Part shown: positions 41,780 to 51,310 of the stretch, piece after piece
How the letters are laid out: the number at the start of each line of letters is the position of its first letter
Position numbering within the stretch: the stretch's first letter is position 1
Assembly: GCA_944321565.1 (NCBI GenBank)
Contig: CALULT010000011.1
Coordinates: forward strand, 1-63,131
DNA from: an uncultured Paraprevotella sp.
Lineage (GTDB): Bacteria > Bacteroidota > Bacteroidia > Bacteroidales > Bacteroidaceae
Direction: 5' to 3'
Length of the DNA: 63,131 nucleotides
Notes under the pieces: generated by a model
Database searches by the model: none
Told to the model about the DNA's origin: nothing
Seen by the model: the letters and a program-made list of their open reading frames with translations, nothing else
Position numbers and translations under genes: made by a program

Positions 41780-44176
41780 ATGAAAATCTACACGTTCAAA
41801 AGAATCCTCGGCATAGGGCTTTGTATTTGCGCGGCGGGACTGCAGGCCGTGGCGCAAACGGCGTTCAACGTGCGCGGAAAAGTCATCGACCGCCTGAGCC
41901 GACAACCGGTCATCGGGGCGATTGTCCGCCCCGCAACTTTGGACACGCTGCGCACGGTGACGGACACGGCGGGCGTGTTCCTGTTGAAAAACGTCCCGCC
42001 GGGCATCCATGCCTTCCGCGTGACCGCCGCAGGCTATGCCCCGCAGGAAACACCCGACTACATGGTGTCGGCCGCCACACCGGAAGTGAACGTGGAAATG
42101 GACGAAGACATCAAGTCGCTCGGCACACTGACCGTGCGCCCCAGATTCTATGGAAAGACGGCTGAATCGCCGGTCAGCGTACAGGTCATCGGACTGCGGG
42201 AAATCGAGAAAAGTCCGGGGGCGAACCGCGACATCTCGCGCATCGTGCGGGGCTATCCCGGCGTGGCCTTCTCGCCCGTGGGCTACCGCAACGACCTCAT
42301 CGTGCGCGGCGGCGGCCCATCGGAAAACCGTTTCTACATGGACGGCATTGAAATCCCGAACATCAACCACTTTGCCACGCAGGGCGCGACGGGTGGGCCG
42401 GTGAGCATCGTCAACGCCGACCTGGTGCGCGAAATCAAGTTCTACACCGGGGCTTTCCCCGCCGACCGCGCCGGAGCCATGAGTTCCGTGCTCGACTTCC
42501 GCCTGCGTGAAGGCAACTCGGAACGGCAGTCGTTCAAAGCCACCCTCGGCGCGTCGGAAGCCGCCCTGAGCGGCAGCGGGCACGTCGGGGAGCGGACAAC
42601 CTACCTGTTTTCCATCCGCCAATCCTACCTCCAGCTGCTCTTCAAGATGATCGGCCTGCCTTTCCTGCCCAACTACATTGACGGGCAATTCAAGGTGAAG
42701 ACCCGCCTGACTCCCTATGACGAACTGACCGTGATGGGACTGGCGGGAATAGACCGCATGAAGCTGAACACGGATTTGGCGGGAGAGGACGAAAGTTCGG
42801 ATTACATTCTGAGTTACCTGCCCAAAATCGAACAGGAAACCTTCACCGTGGGGGCCACTTACCGCCATTACGCCGGACGGCACGTGCAGACTTACGTGTT
42901 GAGCCACAATTTCCTGAACGACAAAAACCTGAAATACCGAGGCAATGACGAGTCGTCGGAAGACAACCTGACCCTGCGCCTGCGCTCCACGGAACAGAAA
43001 ACCACATTCCGCGCGGAAAACATGACCACCCTGCCCCGTGGATGGACGCTGAAAGAAAGTGCGGAAGTGAACTACATCGACTATGCCGACAACGAACGCC
43101 GCCTGCTTGCCCTCGGCGACTGGTCGGTCTATCGCACCCACTTGGGGCTGGTCAGCTACGGCGCGTCCGTCTCTGCCGCCTACACCGCTGCGGAAGAACG
43201 CTGGAGCGCCTCCGTCGGTCTGCGGGCGGACGGCAACAACTATTCACCGCGCATGTCCCGCCCGTGGGAACAACTCTCGCCACGGGCTTCTTTCCGCTAC
43301 GTGTTCTCCCCTCATTGGTCGGCGGCGGCTTCGGCTGGATGGTATCACCAATTGCCGCCTTACACGGCACTAGGCTACAAAGAAAATGACGGCATGCTGG
43401 TGAACAAAGACCTGCGCTATATGAACGTGGCACAAGCCGCCGCAGGCGGCGAATGGCGGGCCAATGACCACTGGGCGTTGTCCGTGGAAGGTTTTTATAA
43501 ATCCTACCGGCGGGTTCCGTTGTCGCTGGCCGACGGCGTACCACTCACCTGCAAAGGCACGGACTACGGCGTGGTGGGCAACGAGGCATTGGCTTCCACG
43601 GCGCAAGGCCGGGCCTATGGCGTGGAAGCCCTGATGCGCTGGACGCTTCCGGAACGCCTGAACCTGACGGGGTCGTTCACATGGTATCGCAGCGAATACC
43701 GCGCCGACCGCCACGCGCCCTACGTCCCTTCGGCATGGGACAACCGCTTCATCCTGAACATGAGCGGCACGTATGACCTACCCCGCCGTTGGAGCGTGGG
43801 TCTGCGCCTGAGTTGCATCGGCGGCTCGCCTTACACGCCCTATGACGAAACGGCCTCTTCCTACAAGACCTATTGGGATGCCCACGGACGTTCAGCTTAC
43901 GACTACAACCGCTACAACGCTTGCCGCCTGCCGGGTTACGCCCAACTCGACGTGCGGGTGGACAAAGAGTTCTATTTCAAGAATTGGCGTTTGGGCTTAT
44001 ATATAGACCTTCAAAACGTCACCGTCAGCAAACTCCGCCAACAAGACGTGTTCATGAGCACGGGCATCGTGGAGAATCCCGAAGCCGCACTCTCCGAACA
44101 ACGCTACAAGATGCGCCACATCAAGCAGGTGAGCGGCACACTGCTACCCACCATCGGGCTGACGGTGGAATTATAA
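41780..44176 (+). CDS. TonB-dependent receptor with carboxypeptidase-like N-terminal domain
   Basis: 798 residues: signal peptide (MKIYTFKRILGIGLCICAAGLQAVAQ), a carboxypeptidase-regulatory-like domain (about 28-115), plug (about 130-240 with LIVRGGGPSENRFYMDGIEIPN) and a beta-barrel to the end. It is shorter than SusC proteins and lacks a SusD partner, so it resembles receptors for small ligands or metal complexes as much as glycan transporters. It is divergent from the HTCS gene and convergent with the GT8 gene 44 bases away. Confidence 0.9.
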   Translation: MKIYTFKRILGIGLCICAAGLQAVAQTAFNVRGKVIDRLSRQPVIGAIVRPATLDTLRTVTDTAGVFLLKNVPPGIHAFRVTAAGYAPQETPDYMVSAATPEVNVEMDEDIKSLGTLTVRPRFYGKTAESPVSVQVIGLREIEKSPGANRDISRIVRGYPGVAFSPVGYRNDLIVRGGGPSENRFYMDGIEIPNINHFATQGATGGPVSIVNADLVREIKFYTGAFPADRAGAMSSVLDFRLREGNSERQSFKATLGASEAALSGSGHVGERTTYLFSIRQSYLQLLFKMIGLPFLPNYIDGQFKVKTRLTPYDELTVMGLAGIDRMKLNTDLAGEDESSDYILSYLPKIEQETFTVGATYRHYAGRHVQTYVLSHNFLNDKNLKYRGNDESSEDNLTLRLRSTEQKTTFRAENMTTLPRGWTLKESAEVNYIDYADNERRLLALGDWSVYRTHLGLVSYGASVSAAYTAAEERWSASVGLRADGNNYSPRMSRPWEQLSPRASFRYVFSPHWSAAASAGWYHQLPPYTALGYKENDGMLVNKDLRYMNVAQAAAGGEWRANDHWALSVEGFYKSYRRVPLSLADGVPLTCKGTDYGVVGNEALASTAQGRAYGVEALMRWTLPERLNLTGSFTWYRSEYRADRHAPYVPSAWDNRFILNMSGTYDLPRRWSVGLRLSCIGGSPYTPYDETASSYKTYWDAHGRSAYDYNRYNACRLPGYAQLDVRVDKEFYFKNWRLGLYIDLQNVTVSKLRQQDVFMSTGIVENPEAALSEQRYKMRHIKQVSGTLLPTIGLTVEL

Positions 44177-44220
44177 AGGACAAAAAATGTCCGTCTTTCG
44201 CCTTTCAAATCCATTCCGCC

Positions 44221-45204
44221 CTATCTCGCCCCGCGCAACCGGCGGAGCACTTTCCCGCAGAAACGCTTGAGGCTTAACCGCCGGAGTTGCTTGACGGCTT
44301 GGCGGGGGTAGTCGCGCAAGTAGTCCGCCACTGCGCCGGTTTCTTTCAGATAGGCGAACCACATGCCTTGTTTGGGAACGCCAAAGCTGTTCCAAGGCTT
44401 TCGCGGGCCTACGTAATGGATTTGCACGGGATGTGCCAACGTGTCCCTGAATTTCCGGAGAGCCGTTTCCCGGTCTCCTGCAAATTCTTCGTTCTCGGGG
44501 AAAAACACGATGGCGTCCTCATCAACCTGATACAAATTGTTGCATGCCACATATTTCAAAGGCAGATAAGCGATTTCCGGCCAGCAACACAACACGATGG
44601 CATCCTGTTCCGGAAGTTGCAGCCGCGAGAAGTTGCGGGTATAAAAATCCGTCAGCAGCTGTTGCTTGCCTTTCTCGCGGATATATTTCAGGTTGATTAG
44701 CAAATAACCTGCCATTATCTCGTGGCGCAGTATTTTGATTTCATCCTCATTGAAGTCCTTTTCATAACTCGCCATCCGTCCGCTCTCCAAAGTCTGCCCC
44801 ACTCCGGCAAAATAGAAGTCTTGATCGGGAAACATGAAGTAAGACGAGGATATATCGTCCACGAAGAGGACATCCACGTCCGTGCAAATGACGCGGTCGT
44901 ATTGCGGAAAAATCTCTGCTGCGACAAGTTTGTAGAAGATTTCTTTGGAAAAATGCTTCTTACCCTGCAGCATGGGATATTTTTTCTCCAATTCTTCCGC
45001 ATGAATGAAATGAATGGCTGCATTGGGAAACCTCCGAATTACCTTGCGCAGCTTATCTTGTGATTTGACGGGTATGTCGGAATGCAACACATATATATAA
45101 TAGGTGTAGTCCGCCGAGGCATGTTTCAGCATAGAATAGATGGCCACTTCCGCAGCCACGACATAATAACGATCGAAAGTGAGGAATATGGGAATGATTT
45201 GCAT
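44221..45204 (-). CDS. Glycosyltransferase family 8
   Basis: 327 residues, no signal peptide. The N-terminus IPIFLTFDRYYVVAAEVAIYSML and the DxD metal/nucleotide-sugar motif in VICTDVDVLFVDD are typical of GT8 (LgtC/GspA-like), as is the C-terminal HYVGPRKPW segment with the conserved HxxGxxKPW pattern. It likely transfers a galactose or glucose unit from UDP-sugar to a lipopolysaccharide or capsule acceptor at the inner face of the inner membrane. The basic C-terminus (LRRLSLKRFCGKVLRRLRGAR) may hold it at the membrane. Confidence 0.9.
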   Translation of the reverse strand: MQIIPIFLTFDRYYVVAAEVAIYSMLKHASADYTYYIYVLHSDIPVKSQDKLRKVIRRFPNAAIHFIHAEELEKKYPMLQGKKHFSKEIFYKLVAAEIFPQYDRVICTDVDVLFVDDISSSYFMFPDQDFYFAGVGQTLESGRMASYEKDFNEDEIKILRHEIMAGYLLINLKYIREKGKQQLLTDFYTRNFSRLQLPEQDAIVLCCWPEIAYLPLKYVACNNLYQVDEDAIVFFPENEEFAGDRETALRKFRDTLAHPVQIHYVGPRKPWNSFGVPKQGMWFAYLKETGAVADYLRDYPRQAVKQLRRLSLKRFCGKVLRRLRGAR

Positions 45205-45223
45205 GTCATCGTCTTATTTGCTG

Positions 45224-45231
45224 CAAAAATA
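45224..45231 (-). promoter_or_regulatory. Promoter -7 box TATTTTTG of GT8
   Basis: Exact TAnnTTTG on the minus strand, 20 bases before the GT8 start. Confidence 0.6.
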
Positions 45232-45371
45232 CCCCTTTTTTTTCGATGGCCAATGCCATCCAGTCGTTTTTGAGGCTTGAATGGCTTTTTTATAGCACAA
45301 TATTTGTGGAATAATACTGAAAGAATTAACTTTAAATTCCAAAATGGATGCAAACAGAAAGCCTTAAGAAA

Positions 45372-46325
45372 ATGAAGACAGTGTCTATTGTAATGTGTAC
45401 TTACAACGGCGAGCAATACCTGCGGGAACAAATGGACTCCCTGTTAGCCCAAACTTATCCCATCCGGGAAATCATCGTGCAAGATGACGTTTCAACGGAC
45501 AGCACATGGAAAATCCTGACGGATTATGCCACAAAACACCCCGATGTGGTGAAGGCCACGCAAAACAAGGAGAGAAAAGGATACAGGCTGAATTTCATGT
45601 CAGCCTTGTTGAAGGCCACAGGGGATTATGTGGCCATATCCGACCAAGACGATATCTGGTTGCCGGAAAAAATAGAAGTATTGATCAAAAAAACCGGAGA
45701 CGCCGCCTTGGTATTTCATGACTCGATTCTGTTTTCCACATCCGCAAACGACATGGGACGTCTTCATCGCCAAGGTATGCCAACGCACATGCATCCGATA
45801 GCCACATTGCTTAAACCGCAAGGCTACGGACACCAATTGATGTTCCGGAAAGATTTGCTGGAACGGTTGGTGCTTTTTGCAAATCATCCGCTGAGTTACG
45901 ACTATTTCATACAGATGTTGGCAGGTACGATGATTGGAGGTGTCAAATACGTGGACAAAGTGCTCGTGCGATGGAGACGATTTGAAGGGGCAACCACATT
46001 TCACGGATTCAACCGAGAAAAAGGGAGCAAAATTCAAGGCTATATCGACGCATTCAAAGCTTTTTCAGACAAAAAGCGCAAGCACACCGTAAAAGCATAT
46101 TTCGCATTGTGCCTCCAGGTTTCGTTTTGTGACGAAGAAGCCTGTCGCATAGCGCATTGGATGAGCCAAGCAAACGGGTGGTCTGTGTTAAAGGCGAGTG
46201 CGATGTGCCTTAAGCATAGGCACGAGCTTTGCCCTGACGCCCATGGAACCATCCAAATTATCCGCGCCTTGTTCATGCCCTTGGCTTTCTTCCGGGATTA
46301 CGCAGGCTATATCCTGGAAGATTGA
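45372..46325 (+). CDS. Glycosyltransferase family 2
   Basis: 317 residues from the ATG at 45372 (MKTVSIVMCTYNGEQYLREQ); the upstream ATG at 45348 only adds MQTESLKK. GT-A fold: SIVMCTYNG, IIVQDDVSTDST, and AISDQDDIW as the DxD region. Similar enzymes (RfbF/RgpB type) add rhamnose or other sugars to surface polysaccharides. The gene is more AT-rich than its neighbours, a common sign of transferred surface-polysaccharide genes. It is divergent from GT8; a near -7 box (AATATTTG) lies at about 45299-45306. Confidence 0.88.
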   Translation: MKTVSIVMCTYNGEQYLREQMDSLLAQTYPIREIIVQDDVSTDSTWKILTDYATKHPDVVKATQNKERKGYRLNFMSALLKATGDYVAISDQDDIWLPEKIEVLIKKTGDAALVFHDSILFSTSANDMGRLHRQGMPTHMHPIATLLKPQGYGHQLMFRKDLLERLVLFANHPLSYDYFIQMLAGTMIGGVKYVDKVLVRWRRFEGATTFHGFNREKGSKIQGYIDAFKAFSDKKRKHTVKAYFALCLQVSFCDEEACRIAHWMSQANGWSVLKASAMCLKHRHELCPDAHGTIQIIRALFMPLAFFRDYAGYILED

Positions 46326-46403
46326 AAAACCGATAGCAAAAAATCAAAAACAAATCTAAATTGGAAAAATGCCGTTACCGTTGCGCGAACGGAAATAATC
46401 CGC

Positions 46404-46411
46404 TAATTTTG
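46404..46411 (+). promoter_or_regulatory. Promoter with -7 box TAATTTTG
   Basis: Exact TAnnTTTG with TTG 20 bases upstream (46381-46383) as a -33 element, 20 bases before the ATG at 46432. Confidence 0.65.
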
Positions 46412-46431
46412 CAGGAAAAGTCATTCATAAG

Positions 46432-46848
46432 ATGATACGCACGTTTCATTCCAAGATCAACCGCAAAACGCTGTGCCTCTGCCTGCTGCCGGGCACGGTG
46501 CTGGCCGTATATTTCTTTTGGGTCAAGTTGCCGTTGCCCGCATTATGTTGCATGGTGTTCCTGGTGTTTGTGGTCGAACGTCTGATTCATACGTCCTACG
46601 TGTTTACCGACGACGGTTTTTTGTGGGTCAACCGGGGGCGTTTCTCCAAGGCCAGGCAGTATGCTTTGGATTCCATCGTCAAGGCGGAAGTGGTTCATCC
46701 GTCCGCGTTGGATTTCTTGCGCAACAAGGACACGGTGATGCTGACGTTCCGTGACGGGGGGGTGAGGTTTATCACTCCCACGCCCGCTGTGGAGTTTTGT
46801 AAATATTTCAATCGGCGCAAGAAAGAGAAAAAGGAGGAGCCGGCATGA
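46432..46848 (+). CDS. Small membrane protein, PH-like domain
   Basis: 138 residues: two hydrophobic segments at about 13-48 (LCLCLLPGTVLAVYFF; LPALCCMVFLVFVVERL), then a beta-rich region (YVFTDDGFLWVNRGRFSKAR, VMLTFRDGGVRFITP) like bacterial PH domains, and a charged tail (RRKKEKKEEPA). The inner-membrane location is inferred. Its stop overlaps the start of the D,D-carboxypeptidase gene by 4 bases, so they are translationally coupled and may act together at the cell envelope. Confidence 0.75.
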   Translation: MIRTFHSKINRKTLCLCLLPGTVLAVYFFWVKLPLPALCCMVFLVFVVERLIHTSYVFTDDGFLWVNRGRFSKARQYALDSIVKAEVVHPSALDFLRNKDTVMLTFRDGGVRFITPTPAVEFCKYFNRRKKEKKEEPA

Positions 46849-48050
46849 GGCAGCAGTGTCTGTTGGCGTGGGGTGTATGGTTGTGCAGCCTGTGTATATG
46901 TGGGTCAATACGGGCGGAAAACGTTCCGGGGGGAGACACGTATGACCTGGCGTGGGCAGACAGTTTGAAGGCCCGGATTTCAGGACTGTTGCAAGACGAG
47001 CTGCTGACCACGTCACAATTGGGGCTGAGTGTGTATGACCTGACGGCCGATACCGTCTTGTATGCTTACAATGCCCGGCAGCGGATGCGCCCCGCTTCCA
47101 CGGAAAAGCTCGTGACGGCCATCACCGCCTTGTCGGAACTGGGCGCAGGGCATCGTTTCTCCACGCGGCTGTACTTTACCGGTGAGGTGCGCGACGGTGT
47201 GTTATGGGGAGATTTTTATGCCGTGGGCGGATTCGATCCCTGTTTCGGGAAAGAAGATTTGGAATACTTGGTGGACGCGGTGGAAAAGATGGGCGTGGAC
47301 TCCGTGGCCGGAAGACTGTATGCGGACGTGTCGATGAAAGACACCTTGCAATGGGGCTGGGGGTGGTGCTGGGATGATGACATGCCCGTGCTGACCCCCC
47401 TGTTATATGATAGGAAAGATGATTTTTTGGAGGCATGGGGCGGCATGCTCCGTGCGCGGGGCATAGGCTTCGTTTCGGCGGGCAAGGCGCGTTGTCCTTC
47501 GGATGCCGTGTGGACGGCACAGTGCGGGCACACGTTGGAAGACATCCTTCCGCGTATGATGAAAGAAAGCGACAATCTCTATGCCGAGGCCGTGTTCTAC
47601 CAGTTGGCCGCGCAGAGCGGCAAGCCATACGCTTCGCGCGAAAAAGCCCTTTATCCCATAGAGCGGCTTATCGGGCGCATGGGCTACGACCCGGGACACT
47701 ACGTGGTGGCGGACGGCAGCGGCGTGTCGCTCTACAATTACCTGAGCGCGGAACTGGAGGTGGCTTTCCTGCGCTATGCCCATCACAACCGTGAAGTGTT
47801 TCCCACGCTTTACGCCGCATTGCCCATAGCCGGAACAGACGGCACGTTGCGCCGCCGGATGAAGAAGGGGAAGGCGCGCGGCAACGTGCGGGCCAAGACG
47901 GGAACGCTGGAGGGCGTGTCCACCTTGGCGGGTTATGCCACGGCACGGAACGGGCACCGGCTGGCCTTTTGCGTCATGAACCAGGGTGTGGCCAGTTTGC
48001 GGGCGGCGCAAGCTTTCCAGGACAGGTTGTGCGAGCTGTTGTGCAGGTGA
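46845..48050 (+). CDS. dacB: D-Ala-D-Ala carboxypeptidase/endopeptidase, PBP4 (S13) family
   Basis: 401 residues: signal peptide (ending CGSIRAENV) and the three penicillin-binding motifs STEK (S85, K88), SDN (S242) and KTG (K351). It trims or cleaves peptide cross-links of peptidoglycan in the periplasm. At 401 residues it is shorter than E. coli PBP4 (about 477), so the domain inserted between the first two motifs is reduced. Coupled to the preceding PH-like protein. Confidence 0.9.
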   Translation: MRQQCLLAWGVWLCSLCICGSIRAENVPGGDTYDLAWADSLKARISGLLQDELLTTSQLGLSVYDLTADTVLYAYNARQRMRPASTEKLVTAITALSELGAGHRFSTRLYFTGEVRDGVLWGDFYAVGGFDPCFGKEDLEYLVDAVEKMGVDSVAGRLYADVSMKDTLQWGWGWCWDDDMPVLTPLLYDRKDDFLEAWGGMLRARGIGFVSAGKARCPSDAVWTAQCGHTLEDILPRMMKESDNLYAEAVFYQLAAQSGKPYASREKALYPIERLIGRMGYDPGHYVVADGSGVSLYNYLSAELEVAFLRYAHHNREVFPTLYAALPIAGTDGTLRRRMKKGKARGNVRAKTGTLEGVSTLAGYATARNGHRLAFCVMNQGVASLRAAQAFQDRLCELLCR

Positions 48051-48138
48051 GTCAAGTGGAATGTTAAAACTCCGGCAGGACTCTTTTTATTTTAGATTAT
48101 TTAAAGATTCGCGGGCGAAGCCCTCGGAATAATATGCG

Positions 48139-48146
48139 TACCTTTG
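48139..48146 (+). promoter_or_regulatory. Promoter -7 box TACCTTTG
   Basis: Exact TAnnTTTG, 23 bases before the ATG at 48170. Confidence 0.6.
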
Positions 48147-48169
48147 CGACGCGTAAAAAAGAATAAAAG

Positions 48170-48553
48170 ATGAAAGGGAGAGTGTACGCCTTATTGCTGC
48201 TTTTCGTGTGCGCTTTCGCGGTGTGTGCCGCGAGAGGGGTGCAATGCGAAGTGGCTTTTCCCGTGGCGGACGAAGCCATGCAGGCCTCCCATCCGGAAGA
48301 CAAAAGCGAGCAAGTGGCATCGAAAATTCCTTATTTCTTTTTTTCGCATTGGTATATCGCCCCGCTGTCTTCTTCTGCGGGAACGGTTTGCGAGGTTCCG
48401 GCTGCATGTCCGATGGACGCATGGAACCGTCTTCTCCATTTTTTCTTTGTTTCAGACCGGAATGAAACTTTCGTGCGGGGAGGTTTCTCTTATTTTTATC
48501 CCCCGGCGGCAAAGGATTACTATGTCTTTGCATTGCGCAGGATAGTGGTGTGA
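48170..48553 (+). CDS. Small secreted protein, unknown
   Basis: 127 residues: signal peptide (MKGRVYALLLLFVCAFAVCAARG), then a Phe/Tyr-rich region with two Cys (VCEVPAACPMD) and FSYFYPPAAKDYYVFALRRIVV at the end. No family recognised. Supported by a -7 box, an AAAAGAATAAAAG leader and the signal peptide. It precedes nuoA by 142 bases; no terminator is seen between them, so co-transcription with the nuo genes is possible but nothing suggests a complex I role. Confidence 0.6.
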   Translation: MKGRVYALLLLFVCAFAVCAARGVQCEVAFPVADEAMQASHPEDKSEQVASKIPYFFFSHWYIAPLSSSAGTVCEVPAACPMDAWNRLLHFFFVSDRNETFVRGGFSYFYPPAAKDYYVFALRRIVV

Positions 48554-48695
48554 AGGCATCTTGGCACATGGGATTCCTCATGTGCGGGAATGCGGTGGCT
48601 TCCTCTTTTCGAAAGAAGGGTTGCCGATATTTCCTCTTTGCATAAGGCAAGGAAGGCGAAGGAAAATAAACACATAACATATTTCAGATAAGGAA

Positions 48696-49049
48696 ATGAC
48701 AGATTTCACATTGTTGACGGTCGTGGTGCTCACGGCCATCGTGCTGGTGGCGGCGGCGTTGCTGATAGCCCGCTTGTCGGCACCGCGCACGTTCAACCCG
48801 CAAAAGGGCGAGCCATACGAGTGCGGGTTGCCCACGCGGGGCACGTCGTGGGGGCAGTTCCATTCGGGTTACTACCTGTATGCCATCCTGTTCCTCATGT
48901 TCGACATTGAGACGGTGTTCCTCTTCCCCTGGGCCGCGGTAGTGGAGCGTGTGGGAATGTGGGGACTGGTGAGCGTGATGTTCTTCATCCTGGTGCTGAT
49001 TTTGGGCCTGGCTTACGCTTGGCGGAAAGGAGCGTTGGCATGGAAGTGA
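48696..49049 (+). CDS. nuoA: NADH-quinone oxidoreductase subunit A
   Basis: 117 residues with three transmembrane segments and the conserved [10 protein letters not shown] loop and [14 protein letters not shown]. Membrane-arm subunit at the junction with the quinone site of complex I. First gene of nuoA-B-CD-H-I-J-K-L-M-N. No convincing -7 box was found in 48554-48695. Confidence 0.96.
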   Translation: MTDFTLLTVVVLTAIVLVAAALLIARLSAPRTFNPQKGEPYECGLPTRGTSWGQFHSGYYLYAILFLMFDIETVFLFPWAAVVERVGMWGLVSVMFFILVLILGLAYAWRKGALAWK

Positions 49050-49657
49050 AGAACCACAAGCTGGCCACCACGAAGGACATGCGGCCTGAAGAGTTCAAGA
49101 ACAACGATTACCTGCTGCGCATGGCGGAGGAGTTGAACCGCGACGGGGCGGGCATCGTGCTCTCCACCGTGGACGACGTGATCAATTGGGGGCGGAGCAA
49201 TTCCGTGTGGTCGCTTGCGCTGGGCACGAGTTGCTGTGCCATCGAGTTCATGGCATTGGGCGCGGCGCGCTACGACATGGCGCGGTTCGGCTTCGAAGTG
49301 ACGCGCAACTCGCCCCGGCAGGCCGACCTGCTCATGGTGCTGGGCACGATTACCTACCGCATGGCACCCCTGATGAAGCGGCTCTACGACCAGATGGCCG
49401 AGCCTAAATACGTGATCGCCGTGGGCGGATGCACCATCAGCGGAGGGCCTTTCAGGAAAGGTTACCACGTGGTGGACGGCATTGACAAGATTATCCCCGT
49501 GGATGTCTATATTCCCGGTTGCCCGCCGCGTCCGGAAGCTTTCTTCTACGGCATGATGCAGCTGCAGCGCAAAATCAAGATGGAACGTTTCCTGGGCGGA
49601 CGCAACCGCAAGGAGAAGCCGGAGGACGGCGAAACAAAACGGGAGGAAAAGGCATGA
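49040..49657 (+). CDS. nuoB: NADH-quinone oxidoreductase subunit B
   Basis: 205 residues from the ATG at 49040, which overlaps the nuoA end by 10 bases; the open frame from 48959 lies within nuoA. Cluster N2 ligands are present: C65-C66 (TSCCAIEF), C131 ([10 protein letters not shown]) and C161 (PGCPPRPEA). A charged tail ([17 protein letters not shown]) extends the C-terminus. Confidence 0.96.
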   Translation: MEVKNHKLATTKDMRPEEFKNNDYLLRMAEELNRDGAGIVLSTVDDVINWGRSNSVWSLALGTSCCAIEFMALGAARYDMARFGFEVTRNSPRQADLLMVLGTITYRMAPLMKRLYDQMAEPKYVIAVGGCTISGGPFRKGYHVVDGIDKIIPVDVYIPGCPPRPEAFFYGMMQLQRKIKMERFLGGRNRKEKPEDGETKREEKA

Positions 49658-51279
49658 CGACAGAAGAAAAAATCAAGCAGTGGTGCCCGCAGGCCGAAAC
49701 GGAGACGGCGGGCGAGACGGTCGTGCACGTGCCGGCCGACAGGCTGGAGGATGTGTGCCGCCGGTTGCACGACGATGCGGAGGAACCGATGGACTACCTG
49801 CGCGACCTCGTGGGGGTTGATCAGGGCGAAGGATGCCTGAGTACTTATTACCAATTGGAGAGCAGCCGCACGGGCAGCCGTGTCATGCTCCGCGCCGATG
49901 CTGTGGAGCGGGAGGGGCGGGCGACGTTGCCTTCCGTGAGCGGACTGTGGAAGACGGCGGAAATCAAGGAGCGCGAGGCGTATGATTTCCTGGGCATCCT
50001 CTTCACGGGCAATCCCGATATGCGCCGCCTTTTCCTGCGCGAGGATTGGAATGGTTACCCCCTGCGCAAGGATTACGACATGGACAGTAATCCGCTGGAC
50101 ATGGGAAATGAAGAGAATGCCGACGTGACGGAAGAATTCCGGCTGATGCCCGACGGCACATTGGAACGGAGGGAGAACGTGGTGTTCAACCCGGATGACT
50201 TCGTGGTGAATATCGGGCCGCAGCATCCTTCGACGCACGGTGCCCTGCGCCTGCGTACCTCGCTCGACGGCGAGACGGTGAAGAAAATCGATCCCGTGCT
50301 GGGTTATATCCATCGCGGCATTGAGAAGCTGAGCGAAAGCCTGACTTATCCACAGACGCTGGCTTTCACGGACCGGTTGGACTACCTGAGCGCGCACCAG
50401 AACCGCCACGCGCTGTGCATGTGTATCGAGCGGGCGGCAGGCATCGAGATTTCGGAACGCGCACAATATATCCGTACCATCATGGACGAGCTGCAGCGCG
50501 TGGCTTCGCACCTGCTTTTCTATTCGTGCCTTGTGATGGACATGGGGGCGCTTACTCCTTTCTTCTACGGTTTCCGCGAGCGCGAGATGATTCTTGACAT
50601 CTTCGAGGAGACCACGGGCGGGCGGCTTATCCAGAACTACAACATGATTGGCGGTGTGCAAGCCGACATCCATCCCGATTTCGTGCGGAAGGTGAACGCG
50701 TTCACGAAACACATGCGGGAGATTATCCACGAATACCACGAGATTTTCACCGATAGTGTGATTGCCCGTACCCGCTTGAAGGGCGTTGGGAAACTATCGC
50801 GTGAAGAAGCCATTTCGCTGGGTGCGACGGGCGGCACGGGGCGCGCCACGGGCTGGAGCAACGACGTGCGCAAACGCCATCCTTACGCGCTCTATGACAA
50901 AGTGGATTTCAAGGAAATCATCTACACCCACGGCGATTCCTGGGACCGCTACATGGTGCGCATGGACGAGATATTGGAATCGTGCCACATCATAGACCAG
51001 CTCATTGACAACATTCCGGCGGGCGAGTTCCGCGTGAAGGTGAAGCCGGTGCTGAAGTTGCCCGAAGGGGTGTTTACGGCTTCGGTGGAGTCAAGCCGCG
51101 GAGAGTTCGGCGTGTTCCTGATGAGCCGTGGCGACAAGTCGCCTTGGCGTTTGCATTTCCGTTCCACGGGTTTGCCCTTGGTGCACACGATGGACACGGT
51201 GTGCCGGAACGGCAAGATTGCCGACCTCATCGCCATCGGCGGCACGCTGGACTTCGTGATTCCGGACATAGACAGATAA
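49654..51279 (+). CDS. nuoCD: NADH-quinone oxidoreductase fused subunits C and D
   Basis: 541 residues from the ATG at 49654 ([10 protein letters not shown]), overlapping the nuoB stop by 4 bases. The NuoC part (about 1-150) carries [17 protein letters not shown] and is joined to NuoD (from about 170), with [25 protein letters not shown], and [17 protein letters not shown]. Fusion of C and D is usual in Bacteroidetes. NuoD forms the quinone-binding cleft with NuoB. Confidence 0.95.
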   Translation: MTTEEKIKQWCPQAETETAGETVVHVPADRLEDVCRRLHDDAEEPMDYLRDLVGVDQGEGCLSTYYQLESSRTGSRVMLRADAVEREGRATLPSVSGLWKTAEIKEREAYDFLGILFTGNPDMRRLFLREDWNGYPLRKDYDMDSNPLDMGNEENADVTEEFRLMPDGTLERRENVVFNPDDFVVNIGPQHPSTHGALRLRTSLDGETVKKIDPVLGYIHRGIEKLSESLTYPQTLAFTDRLDYLSAHQNRHALCMCIERAAGIEISERAQYIRTIMDELQRVASHLLFYSCLVMDMGALTPFFYGFREREMILDIFEETTGGRLIQNYNMIGGVQADIHPDFVRKVNAFTKHMREIIHEYHEIFTDSVIARTRLKGVGKLSREEAISLGATGGTGRATGWSNDVRKRHPYALYDKVDFKEIIYTHGDSWDRYMVRMDEILESCHIIDQLIDNIPAGEFRVKVKPVLKLPEGVFTASVESSRGEFGVFLMSRGDKSPWRLHFRSTGLPLVHTMDTVCRNGKIADLIAIGGTLDFVIPDIDR

Positions 51280-51310
51280 CGACACAGACACATATTATAT
51301 AAATAGGAAT

